Positions 36,601-44,938 of a stretch of 64,000 nucleotides of DNA are shown here, piece by piece. This stretch comes from RUG11237 sp050874665 (lineage in GTDB: Bacteria; Bacillota; Clostridia; Lachnospirales; Lachnospiraceae). The stretch is taken from assembly GCA_050874665.1 (NCBI GenBank), contig JBNMLC010000014.1:1-64000 (forward strand), in the 5' to 3' direction. How positions within the stretch are numbered: position 1 is the stretch's first letter; every line of letters starts with the position of its first letter. The translations under genes and the position numbers were made by a program. A model generated the notes under the pieces. The model was not told where the DNA came from. It was given only the letters and a program-made list of their open reading frames with translations, and searched no databases.

Positions 36601-38203
36601 CATTCGTTCCTGTGATAACTTCCGGATACTCAATCAATGGTGCTGCATTAAATGTTACAGAACGATCATTTGTTCCCTTAGTACTTGTCTGCTGGCTTAC
36701 CACATACTCTGAAGTACCAATTAATTCATTCTCGTTTTTAGAAACATTAATAATTCTTCTTTCTACTGTCTTTGTTTCCGGATCCGCTACAGCTGCTGCA
36801 TTCTGTCCCTGAACCAAATTAGTTAATGCACTATTTACAGTAATATTTGAGAATGAATACTCGTTGCTTGCAATACGCGAATAAGCACTACCTACGGTAA
36901 ATCTTGCAAATGTCAAAGGTGCCTGTGCTGTTGTACTTGCACCTGTTGCTGTTGCTGTTAAAAGGTATCCACCCATAACACCATCTGTTGCATCATAATC
37001 GCAACCTGGCATTAATGAAATCGTAAAGCTTGCAATACCCTGACTGTCTGTTTTCACAGTAGATGTAGTACTCTGATTATTACTGATATACCAATAATCA
37101 TTTGCTGATTTATGTTCCATCTTTAACATAACATCTGTATTACCAGCCGGTTTTCCGTCCTTATATACACGTACCTTAACATCTGCATTATTTCCTGTAA
37201 ATACAGTGTTTTCATAATCTTTTAAGCTGTTTGCAACGCTAATTGTTATACCATTTGTGTTATCATTTGTTTTCGCTTTGACAGTGACAGTACATGTTGC
37301 TGTTAAACCATTTTCTGAAGTAGCTGTGATTACCGCAGCACCTTCACCTGTTGCTGTAACGGTACCATTACCATCTACTTTTGCAACACTTTCTTTATCA
37401 GAAGTCCATGTTACATTTCTTTCTGTAGTGTTTGCTGGTATAAATACTGTACTTAATACGCTGGTAGCTCCTACTGCTAAGTCAAGAGTACTTGCATTCA
37501 AACTCATACTTGTTGGAGCAACTGTTTTTACAGAAATTACAAGTGTTCCTTTCACACCATTTGCTGCTGTTGCTGTAATTGTTGTTTCTCCATCCTTTAA
37601 CGCTGTTACAATACCTGTATTAGTGATTGTAGCAACAGTTTCATCGCTTGATGCATAAGTCAAAGACTTATCTGTAGCATTGGTTGGCTGAATTTCTGCA
37701 TAAACCTGAGCTGTCTGTCCAGCTGCAATTGTTGTCGCAGATGCTGTTAATGTAATTTTTGTTACTGCAACTTCCTGAGGTGCAGGTGTTGCTGTCGGTG
37801 CCTTTGTTGGGGTTGCTTTCTTAGTAACCTTAACCTTAAACCAGGCACTTTTTTTCTTATTATTTTTACCCTTTACGGTAACTGTAATTTTAGCTGTTCC
37901 GGCTTTTAAGGCTTTTACCTTACCCTTGCTGGTTACAGTCGCAATTTTCTTGTTACTTGTTTTGTAAGAAATTGATTTCTTAGCTGAAGTTGGATTAACT
38001 GTAGTCTTTACTGTTAAAGTTTTTCCAACTGTTAAAGTTGTTGTTTTGCTGTTTACTTTCTTATTATTTACTTTCAGAGTAACTGACTTTACAGCCTTTT
38101 TTGAGCTTGCTGCTTCTGCTGATACAGAAGGAGTTGCTACAGAAGTTACTGCTAAAGCAAATGCTAAAAGAGAAACAAGCACTTTACTTTTAATAGTTTT
38201 CAT
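33695..38203 (-). CDS. 1502-residue secreted Big2-domain surface protein
   Basis: Very large exported protein with a signal peptide (about 1-32). Three Big2 Ig-like domains follow: about 35-130, 145-225 and 230-310, the first two separated by a Thr-Pro-Lys linker. The long remainder is beta-rich with several Ig/invasin-like segments (for example DNNGNLKSDEEVSFYLNRD). The C terminus is a Glu/Val-rich acidic tail (last 45 residues). No LPxTG, S-layer homology or membrane segment is seen, so attachment is unexplained. It has its own strong terminator and a long leader, suggesting high expression; a structural surface-layer role is plausible but unproven. Confidence 0.82.
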   Translation of the reverse strand: MKTIKSKVLVSLLAFALAVTSVATPSVSAEAASSKKAVKSVTLKVNNKKVNSKTTTLTVGKTLTVKTTVNPTSAKKSISYKTSNKKIATVTSKGKVKALKAGTAKITVTVKGKNNKKKSAWFKVKVTKKATPTKAPTATPAPQEVAVTKITLTASATTIAAGQTAQVYAEIQPTNATDKSLTYASSDETVATITNTGIVTALKDGETTITATAANGVKGTLVISVKTVAPTSMSLNASTLDLAVGATSVLSTVFIPANTTERNVTWTSDKESVAKVDGNGTVTATGEGAAVITATSENGLTATCTVTVKAKTNDNTNGITISVANSLKDYENTVFTGNNADVKVRVYKDGKPAGNTDVMLKMEHKSANDYWYISNNQSTTSTVKTDSQGIASFTISLMPGCDYDATDGVMGGYLLTATATGASTTAQAPLTFARFTVGSAYSRIASNEYSFSNITVNSALTNLVQGQNAAAVADPETKTVERRIINVSKNENELIGTSEYVVSQQTSTKGTNDRSVTFNAAPLIEYPEVITGTNDDDYKKTLDYTSGEYDVYDTSKSTFIQEVPTNLNWAKLQFKSASISQHAALKIDVFADYDSEGKPVGAPIRTYAIIGEYVEENFGFSIPIQELASEASVGDYVLIKVYIQTEGQVDLEKAKLGFSLDYIGGNYVGTSKYKNISEIYEPASIEWKKVNKPGTDDNSILTASYQNKVKMTDDEAVAYGIDTKSASSNYYKATVEYKIPNYPHIGDAYVTVTKQNKDIEYFMIPTYTKDNINKLMPSSEVQAFRASVEEALNYVGIMTSDRATVTVNSEESGVTEVYGYLTVPELDYLTTEERRLFAYVNWAPNPEEEERPVTDFYALVGQTITIDALVTDNNGNLKSDEEVSFYLNRDLDDEVKLTKDTLVSGVTITNDSSKFDDTKYTVKTDANGVAHISFRSDSYANGIFEKDLSAKCAGYNVAISVNGVPATYAKLYWIAPGLSFTDQTQVKAGEAKDEDGTATQVKTTTVSYQQASKEAGQTATQDKFVGTKWKIGYEFVGYVNGSTTNPTLESAAADNFSNVVISGLGADVGLWKYATEKTAPNGTEIDAENKKKEDASIKITSEKVGTDLVEATLDNTTISKDANITFTLLDDAGVPIKTVKNSGKGETSAHVGLNVPIKWKPTDMLYDIVATSGNNFAVVSEDREDTVYVRVYDSRDNMLDGYEVKWTVKKTDAAGNAEDITAEVMAYMGKTEAVAKSKNGLVAIKYKAPKEKCTYEFTATVEGNDTKPTYVNYVEKVASTSDLGMQTAVVDETTQTITLTLSNKVNKDTVLSDMFTVTDDTGKGYEVTIESVTDNVVKLKLGNAINNSAKYINVTYNEVVENLDKGVTACRMVSSGNSPVVMEDGFTVTAYTSALPTIKYENGTVTATKNTLYDGAYVIFIYGTTVKSVEVTGNTAKDAAAATAEGVTAYTGNVSTSINAAPEAEVVEASVEETVEAEVPETTTEEVEEVSVEEAAEEAVEE

Positions 38204-38578
38204 TTTTTTCCTTTCCTCCTCATCGGATATTTATGAATTATATATTTCTGCTTTTTTACAAAGCAATCTGATTTTACCACAATCTGGTGTATATTTACAA
38301 TATAAGAATCACTGTTTTTACAATATTTTTAATTAATTTTTTTTAATTTTTTAAGTTATAGTAACTTCTCACATATTGTTTTGAAGTCCAAAATATTTTT
38401 TGTGCATTTTGAGTGTTTTCCCCCAAAAAACACTCGTTACGCGAATTAAAGTTTTGTTATAAATTGCCAATCGTTAGGGAAAAAGTACCAGTTTTGTTGT
38501 GATAGTTTTTTATTGCTTGACCCACGTTCACCTTGATATGTGATATCTCTATTTGTCACACCGTCATTTATTTCGCAT
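38204..38578. other. 375-bp leader region before the Big2 gene
   Basis: AT-rich. On the minus strand it contains a moderate promoter (TTGTAA 38295-38300, 18-bp spacer, TAAAAT 38271-38276) and a strong GAGGAGG just before the Big2 start. A hairpin GAGTGTTTT/AAAACACTC (38411-38435) has a G5 loop on the minus strand. No open frame or known riboswitch was recognised. Confidence 0.5.
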
Positions 38579-40516
38579 CTACTCTACTGTTACTTTCTTA
38601 GATGGTGCACTTTCTATTGAATTAATTTTCATAGTGATTGTAAGAGTTAATTTTCCATTCTGATACTTTTTTGCAAACTTTGTTAAGTCAACGCATTTTC
38701 TCTTTTTATAGGTTTTTGCCTGCCATAACAGTTTTCCACTCTTCTTTGTCCCATTTACGTTAGTACTATAAGTAAGATAAATATCTGCGCCGTTCTGATA
38801 GTTTGTTATCTTTAATTTTTTACCGTTTACTTTCACCTTAGGCTTTGGTGGTGCTATGGTAAACTTCTTCGTAACCTTTCCACTATAAGTGCCCATTCCT
38901 TTAATCGTAACCTTTGCATTTTTTCCAACCTTTTTATTATTTGAATAAGTTACTTTATAATCAGTTCCTTCTACCAGCTTTGTTCCATTTAGCACTACAG
39001 TTACTCCTGGCTTTAGATTTTTACCTGTATATGCTTGTTTTTTTACAGTAACTTTTGCCTTACTCAAACTAGCTGCAATCGTAAAATACTTTTCTATTTT
39101 TCCAGTATACGAACCTTTTCCCGTTACAATTACTTCTGCTTTTTTTCCTACCTTTACATTATTTTGATAGCTTATTGTATAATCTTTTTCCTTTATTAAC
39201 GTAACACCATTCACAGTTATTACCACATTTGGCTTTATTGCTTTTCCTGTATATATCTGACTTTTGATATCGCTTACTATACCTCCTAGAGATATATCAA
39301 GAGGATTAATCGTAAAATACTGTTCCATAGTCCCGTAATACCTATTGATTCCGGTAATTGTTATTTTAGCTCTATTTCCGGCATTTATATTATTATTATA
39401 AGAAAGTGTATAATCTACTCCCTCCTGTAAAGTTACATCATTCATCGTAATTGTGACCTTTGGTCTAATTTCCTTTCCTGTATATGTGGTATCTCCACTA
39501 GTTTGGATTTTATAATTATCCTTTCTATCATTTGCCATATATTTATATGTTTGATAAATTTGCGATAAATTTATTTCTTCCTTTGCATAATTTTCCGCAT
39601 AACTTCCCGCCATTACATAAAATCCCGTCAAATTAGAACATCTTTCAAAAGCCCCTGTTCCAATATATGTCAGACTGTTTTCTGCTCTGATTCCAAAGCT
39701 TTTTAAAGAATTACAGTCGTAAAAAGCATACGCATCTATCTTCTGAATACCATCCGGTATAATAACACTTTCCAAGCCTGAGCTTGCAAACGCATAATCA
39801 CTTATTGTCTTCAAAGAAGCATCTTGGAAATTCATAGTTTTCAGACCACCACAATTATAAAAGGCACACGCCTCAATTACTTGAACATTTTTAGAAAATG
39901 TAACATTAGTGATGCTGCCACACTTTGCAAATGCATACTCCGGTATCTCTGTAAGGGATTCCGGGGTTACAAAACCTTCTTCTGAAATTTTGTTCAACAT
40001 TGTACATTGGGCAAATGCATAAATACCCATTTCATTTAGTGTATCAGGCAAATTAATTTCTCTTAATTTTTTACAACCCTCAAAAGCATGAGCCCCCACC
40101 GAAGTAAGTTCATTGGAATGAATGGTTACCTTTCTTAACCCTTGCATACCATAAAAAGCATATTCACCAATGCCTGTAATTCCGGAAGAAATTACAACCT
40201 CCTTTATAGAATTTGCACTCTCACCATTCCACGGTGCCTTATATTCATTCTTATAGTCGGGAATAGCCCTTGAAGAACCATGATTTGTTATTGTCAATAT
40301 ATCATTCTCCACAGACCAATAGATTGCGCCATCCAAAGTCCCACTTTTCTCCACTTCATTTATCTTTTGTTCTTCCACTGTCATCTCTTGTGGTTCTGAG
40401 GCTGAAATTTCCTGTTCCTGTTTTGCAAATACCGTTTGTCCTTCTGCGGCATATGGTACAATTCCTTCACTTACAACCAGAGCCGCTAACATTACTGCTA
40501 CTATTTTTTTTATCAT
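38579..40516 (-). CDS. secreted BspA-like LRR protein with repeated beta modules
   Basis: Secreted 645-residue protein: signal peptide about 1-24, then a BspA-type leucine-rich repeat region (about 85-310) with the pattern FxGCKxLxxIxLPxxL and IGxYAFxxC. After it come three copies of a roughly 80-residue module with the core YTGKxIKPxVxVxxxGxxLxxGxDYxxxYxNN (near 345, 420 and 500). A C-terminal KxxxxYxKRKCVDL segment resembles fibronectin-like surface modules. It starts 21 bases after the upstream Big2 gene with AAGGAG, so the two are probably cotranscribed. Adhesion or substrate binding is the likely role; no anchor is visible. Confidence 0.83.
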   Translation of the reverse strand: MIKKIVAVMLAALVVSEGIVPYAAEGQTVFAKQEQEISASEPQEMTVEEQKINEVEKSGTLDGAIYWSVENDILTITNHGSSRAIPDYKNEYKAPWNGESANSIKEVVISSGITGIGEYAFYGMQGLRKVTIHSNELTSVGAHAFEGCKKLREINLPDTLNEMGIYAFAQCTMLNKISEEGFVTPESLTEIPEYAFAKCGSITNVTFSKNVQVIEACAFYNCGGLKTMNFQDASLKTISDYAFASSGLESVIIPDGIQKIDAYAFYDCNSLKSFGIRAENSLTYIGTGAFERCSNLTGFYVMAGSYAENYAKEEINLSQIYQTYKYMANDRKDNYKIQTSGDTTYTGKEIRPKVTITMNDVTLQEGVDYTLSYNNNINAGNRAKITITGINRYYGTMEQYFTINPLDISLGGIVSDIKSQIYTGKAIKPNVVITVNGVTLIKEKDYTISYQNNVKVGKKAEVIVTGKGSYTGKIEKYFTIAASLSKAKVTVKKQAYTGKNLKPGVTVVLNGTKLVEGTDYKVTYSNNKKVGKNAKVTIKGMGTYSGKVTKKFTIAPPKPKVKVNGKKLKITNYQNGADIYLTYSTNVNGTKKSGKLLWQAKTYKKRKCVDLTKFAKKYQNGKLTLTITMKINSIESAPSKKVTVE

Positions 40517-40537
40517 AATTTTTCTCCTTTTCCCTCT

Positions 40538-41938
40538 TTACTTTACCTTTACCTTTACCTTGGCAGTTGCACCATTACATGTTACGGTTATCGTGGCATC
40601 TCCTTGACTCACTGCTGTCACAACACCTTTACTGCTTACCTTGGCTACAGATTTCTTGCTAGAACTATAAGATGGTGTTCCTGTTGTTGGTTTCACTGTT
40701 GTTGTTAATGTCTGGGTCTGTCCTTTTTTAATAGTAAATTCTGTAGGAGATACAGAAATAGATGGCTTCTTCACCGTCACCTTACAAGTTTTACTTATTC
40801 CATTTGCCTTTGCTGTTATTGTTGCAGTTCCTTCTGCTATTGCAGTTATTTTTCCATTTTCCACTTTTACAATGGTTTTATCTGATGTACTCCAGGTTAC
40901 CTGCGAGCCAGATACTTCTGTTCCATTTACTTTTGCCACAAGGGTTGCTGTTTTTTCATCTTTTGTATAGAGTGTAGTACTGGTTTTACTAAGAGATAAA
41001 GTTGGTTCTTTTACGGTAATTTTACATGTTGCATTAACACCATTAGATGTCGCTGTTATCGTTGCAGTTCCTGCTTTCACTGCTTTCACAACTCCATTTG
41101 TTACTGTTGCTACTCCAGTGTTGGAAGAACTCCATGTTACTGTGTTACCGCTTGTTACTCCATTGACTGTTGCTGTTAATGTAACAGAATTGCCCTGTCC
41201 TTTTGCATAAACAGACGCTGAACTAGAATTTAATGCTATTGTAGAACTCTTTATGTAAACTGTACAGGTTGCTTTTGCTACTGGTACATTTCCACTATTC
41301 ATAAGTGTAGCTGTAATTGTTACAGTTCCTGCTTTTTTTCCGGTTACTGTACCATTATTCACTGTTGCTACATCACTGTTACTGCTACTCCAGTTTACAA
41401 TGCCCTCTCCCTGCGTTGTTGCCTTTAACTGCACAGAACTTCCACTTCCCAATGCATAAATAGTTGCTGATGTTTTATCCAAACTGATGTTGCCTTTTGA
41501 AATATCTGTTCCTGAAACGCTGATGTCAGAAGGAATACTATCAAAAAAAGTAGTTACTTTTTTTCCCCTTGCTTCGTTATAAGAAAACTTAGTTTCATTG
41601 TCGACTGTTACTGATTGAATTTTTTCATTTACAATAAAATTATCAATCTTATTATTTCCTTTTAAATGCATTTTATTTACATATACTCTTAACGTGTCTG
41701 CTTGCAGACCATTTAAAGTCAATACACCTGTACTACTGTCATAAGTGATTCCGGTTAATGTGGAGTCTGTTGTTTTTACCGCAGCAAATGCATCCATTGG
41801 GTCATCCCTACTTATGCCATTCTCTTTAATAAAGTAAGTATACATTTTCGGTTCCTGTGCCTTTACTGTTGCCTGCACTCCTATAACTGCCAAGATTGCC
41901 ACTAAAATTACTTTTAATCTGTTACTTTGTTTTTTCAT
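40538..41938 (-). CDS. secreted four-Big2-domain protein
   Basis: Secreted 466-residue protein. Signal peptide about 1-28, then a unique N-terminal region (30-140) with an LTGITYDSSTGVLTLNG beta motif. Four Big2 domains follow (about 150-230, 235-310, 315-390, 393-466), each with the WSSSNxxVATVxxGxVxxxxAGTATITA pattern. No anchor. It lies between the amylase and the LRR protein on the same strand with short gaps, so it may be part of a surface-protein operon. Confidence 0.85.
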   Translation of the reverse strand: MKKQSNRLKVILVAILAVIGVQATVKAQEPKMYTYFIKENGISRDDPMDAFAAVKTTDSTLTGITYDSSTGVLTLNGLQADTLRVYVNKMHLKGNNKIDNFIVNEKIQSVTVDNETKFSYNEARGKKVTTFFDSIPSDISVSGTDISKGNISLDKTSATIYALGSGSSVQLKATTQGEGIVNWSSSNSDVATVNNGTVTGKKAGTVTITATLMNSGNVPVAKATCTVYIKSSTIALNSSSASVYAKGQGNSVTLTATVNGVTSGNTVTWSSSNTGVATVTNGVVKAVKAGTATITATSNGVNATCKITVKEPTLSLSKTSTTLYTKDEKTATLVAKVNGTEVSGSQVTWSTSDKTIVKVENGKITAIAEGTATITAKANGISKTCKVTVKKPSISVSPTEFTIKKGQTQTLTTTVKPTTGTPSYSSSKKSVAKVSSKGVVTAVSQGDATITVTCNGATAKVKVKVK

Positions 41939-42010
41939 TTTTTCCTTCCTTTACTAAATATTCCTTATTTTTATATGTATTCTATTTTTTTTCATTTATT
42001 CTTGGAGAAC

Positions 42011-44848
42011 TTATATGATGATCTTACTTTTTCGTATCTCTCCATTTAAAATTACATATATAGTTACAGACTTCCCTGCCAATTTTGTTAAAGGCCATTC
42101 TATTGTACTCTCTTTTGAGAAATTGCGTATCAAATATTCTTTTCCCGAATCATCCATATAAGAAAACATATATCGTACTCCATCTGCAAGTTTACTACTA
42201 TCCACCGAAATCACTACCATATTCTCTGAATATTCTATATTAGTTTCGATACTATTTTCTTTATAATAATAGTATACATCTATGTCTTTTTCTGTATAAA
42301 TACCGGTTGTATTTGTAGATGCATATATATATGTATATCCTTTTAAAGCTGCTTTACTCGTCTTGTACGTTTCTCCCACACGCCCTGTACGATAAACACT
42401 CTTTATATTGGCTCCATCTTGTGTCACGTAATGTACAAAAACCCTCCCTTGTTTATCCAATGGTCGTTCTTTAACCTCTTTTGTATCTTTACTATATATT
42501 TTTTGTCCATTACATAATATTCCCGGCTCCCCGTCAGAGGTACTTCTGTAGTCTTGTTTTTTTGTGCTAATGATAAAATAAGCATTATTAAGATTCCTAT
42601 ATCGAAAACTGTAATACTCTCCATCATCTTTCATAGTCGTCCCAGGATATGAGTCTGAATAAATATTATAAATATCATATACATAACAATACGGCGCCTC
42701 TTCAAAATCCGTTTTCAATACACTTATAATAAACTCATCTTCCGGTTTCTCCGGCTCAGCTTTTTCATAAATGTACTCTTTTACTATTTTTTCTCCGTTT
42801 TGTTTCTCTGCTGATAACTTAACACTTACACTTTCTCCATATGCCATACCGCCGCCAACAGTCACATGCTCTACATTTTCATACAACTTCCAGCTTTGAT
42901 TATTAACCTGATACATGGCATTCTTTACACCATATGAATAAAGAATAAGCTCTACATTTTCACCTTGAAATGGTAATGATGCATAAGCTGCTCTGGCTCC
43001 TATAGATTCCTTTCGCTCCCCAGTTCTTTCTAAAAGAATAATCTTTCCATCATCACACTCTGCAGTTATTGTACCTGCAACTACTTGATATTTTTTTTCT
43101 GTGTAGAAATCCCGTATTATTTCACCTTCATCAAACACACCTTCTACATTAACCTCTGTTTTTCCTTCCTTCACTGGCATACTTATAACCACTTTATCTG
43201 TCTCCCCATTGTTTTTCAGTGTTCTCGAAAAACTATAAGGAGTGTTCTGTAATTTTTTATGCTCTCCTGCTGCAATTGCTGGATGTTTTTTTCGAAAAGA
43301 ACTTACCTTTTGAAAATGCTTTAGCAAATCTTCGTCTATAGTATCCCAATTCATATGGCTACGCCAACCCTGCTCGCCTGAGATACCACCTGTAGTTCTT
43401 CCACTTTCATCTCCATAATATATCTGAACACCTCCGGGACACATTAAAAGCATATTGCACGCATTCTTACTTCGCGTTCCAAGTCCCATATCATGTGAAG
43501 ATATATAAGTCAACATACTGAAATCCTCATCTGTATTTATCAATTGGGCATATGTTTTATAGGTATTGTCTATACTGCATCCACTACTATTTTCTTTTCC
43601 CTGAAACTGTAGATTTACCATACTGTCAAAACCATAGTAAAAATGATTGTCTTTTTTATTTCCAAAATCAAAATTTTCCCCTACCATCCAAAAATCTTCA
43701 TCCCAATTAGCAGCTACATTTTCTGGATTGTTTATTCGCCATTCCTTCAATGCTTTATCAGCCTGCTTCTTTAACGTATCCCAATGTTCCAATTCTACAT
43801 GCTTTACGGAATCACATCGAAAACCATCAATTCCATATTTTCGAACCCAGTCAGTAAGCCATTTTACTATATAATTTGCATTCCTTCGTTCTAATCCTGT
43901 TTCTTTAAAAAAATTATCCAATTCTTCTGACTCGTTCTCCAACCTTCCTTCTTTTTTCCATTTTGTCTGGAGAATTTTAGGAATACCATTATCTATAGTG
44001 CTTTCAGTTTTTATATCCGGAAGCCCCCCAAGACACAAACGATAGTTTGTATCTGATTGGCTTCCAGTATAACCCTTATATCTCCCAGTAACAGCTCGTA
44101 CCCATTTCGTTCCCCACCAATTCTCCCAGTCTGCCTCCGAATTTAGTGTAGCATATCCTTTTTCATTTACAGAAGAATAATCCATTGTCCAATTATACTC
44201 TTTTTCTGAAGTATTATAATAGATTTCTTCAAAATTCTCTGTTACTTCTCCGAAGTCATATTCTTGTACAGTAATAGGATCTGCATATCCTACATGATTC
44301 ATTACAACATCTATTACAACACGAATTCCATGGCGGTGAGCTAAATCTACAAATGTTTTAAATTCTTCTTCTGTTCCCATATTTTTATCTATCTGTGTAA
44401 AATCCAATGGATAATATCCATGATATGCGTAATACTTAAATCCATCTCCGCAAATCGCCCCATGCATTTGCTCATAGGGCGCTGTAATCCATAACACATT
44501 TATCCCCAAAATATCAAAATATCCTTCTTCAATTTTTTGTGTCAAGCCACTGATATCCCCTCCATGAAAAGTTCCCTGTCTTGTTTCATAAAAATCTGCA
44601 TCAACTTCTCCTATAGAGCGACCATAAGAATGATCGTTAGCTTTATTTCCGTTGCAAAAACGGTCTGTTATTGCAAAATATACTATTGCGTTATCCCATG
44701 TAAAATCCTCTACACCATTTTCTTCAATGTACTTTAAAGCACCAGAACTTTCGTTAGAAGTTGCATACACTGTGCAAGTCACTTTAGACATTATGAAAAA
44801 TACCGATATCCCCATACTTAAGAGCAAACATCGGACTTTTTTATGCAT
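42011..44848 (-). CDS. secreted GH13 alpha-amylase with CBM26-like and MucBP modules
   Basis: Exported 945-residue starch-degrading enzyme. Signal peptide about 1-29. The GH13 barrel at about 45-560 keeps all four conserved regions: DVVMNH (180-185), GFRCDSVKH with nucleophile Asp346, VGENFD with acid/base Glu391 and SSHD with Asp453. C-terminal modules: a beta domain near 625-715, a CBM25/26-like starch-binding module (about 730-800, CYVYDIYNI...YPGTTM...DGEYY) and a MucBP-like module (about 808-870). No sortase signal. It lies in the surface-protein array and probably processes dietary starch at the cell surface. Confidence 0.9.
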   Translation of the reverse strand: MHKKVRCLLLSMGISVFFIMSKVTCTVYATSNESSGALKYIEENGVEDFTWDNAIVYFAITDRFCNGNKANDHSYGRSIGEVDADFYETRQGTFHGGDISGLTQKIEEGYFDILGINVLWITAPYEQMHGAICGDGFKYYAYHGYYPLDFTQIDKNMGTEEEFKTFVDLAHRHGIRVVIDVVMNHVGYADPITVQEYDFGEVTENFEEIYYNTSEKEYNWTMDYSSVNEKGYATLNSEADWENWWGTKWVRAVTGRYKGYTGSQSDTNYRLCLGGLPDIKTESTIDNGIPKILQTKWKKEGRLENESEELDNFFKETGLERRNANYIVKWLTDWVRKYGIDGFRCDSVKHVELEHWDTLKKQADKALKEWRINNPENVAANWDEDFWMVGENFDFGNKKDNHFYYGFDSMVNLQFQGKENSSGCSIDNTYKTYAQLINTDEDFSMLTYISSHDMGLGTRSKNACNMLLMCPGGVQIYYGDESGRTTGGISGEQGWRSHMNWDTIDEDLLKHFQKVSSFRKKHPAIAAGEHKKLQNTPYSFSRTLKNNGETDKVVISMPVKEGKTEVNVEGVFDEGEIIRDFYTEKKYQVVAGTITAECDDGKIILLERTGERKESIGARAAYASLPFQGENVELILYSYGVKNAMYQVNNQSWKLYENVEHVTVGGGMAYGESVSVKLSAEKQNGEKIVKEYIYEKAEPEKPEDEFIISVLKTDFEEAPYCYVYDIYNIYSDSYPGTTMKDDGEYYSFRYRNLNNAYFIISTKKQDYRSTSDGEPGILCNGQKIYSKDTKEVKERPLDKQGRVFVHYVTQDGANIKSVYRTGRVGETYKTSKAALKGYTYIYASTNTTGIYTEKDIDVYYYYKENSIETNIEYSENMVVISVDSSKLADGVRYMFSYMDDSGKEYLIRNFSKESTIEWPLTKLAGKSVTIYVILNGEIRKSKIII

Positions 44849-44872
44849 ATATGTTTTTCCTTTCTTTGCTTA

Positions 44873-44907
44873 ATGGGACCAAAGACTACTGTTTGTCTTG
44901 GTCCCAT
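44873..44907. other. stem-loop between the giant LRR gene and amylase
   Basis: ATGGGACC(A)AAGAC (44873-44886) pairs with GTCTTGGTCCCAT (44895-44907), one bulge. There is no T run on either side; it may be an RNA-processing or attenuating hairpin between the two surface genes. Confidence 0.65.
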
Positions 44908-44938
44908 ATAACCATTACTTATATAAGTTAACGGTTAC

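Noticed and set aside
33687..37658. Many plus-strand frames opposite the Big2 surface protein
   Set aside because: They are shadows of Thr/Ser/Val-rich coding sequence and lack ribosome-binding sites.
38411..38435. Hairpin in the Big2 leader as terminator of the upstream LRR gene
   Set aside because: No U-run follows on the minus strand; it may still be a structural element.
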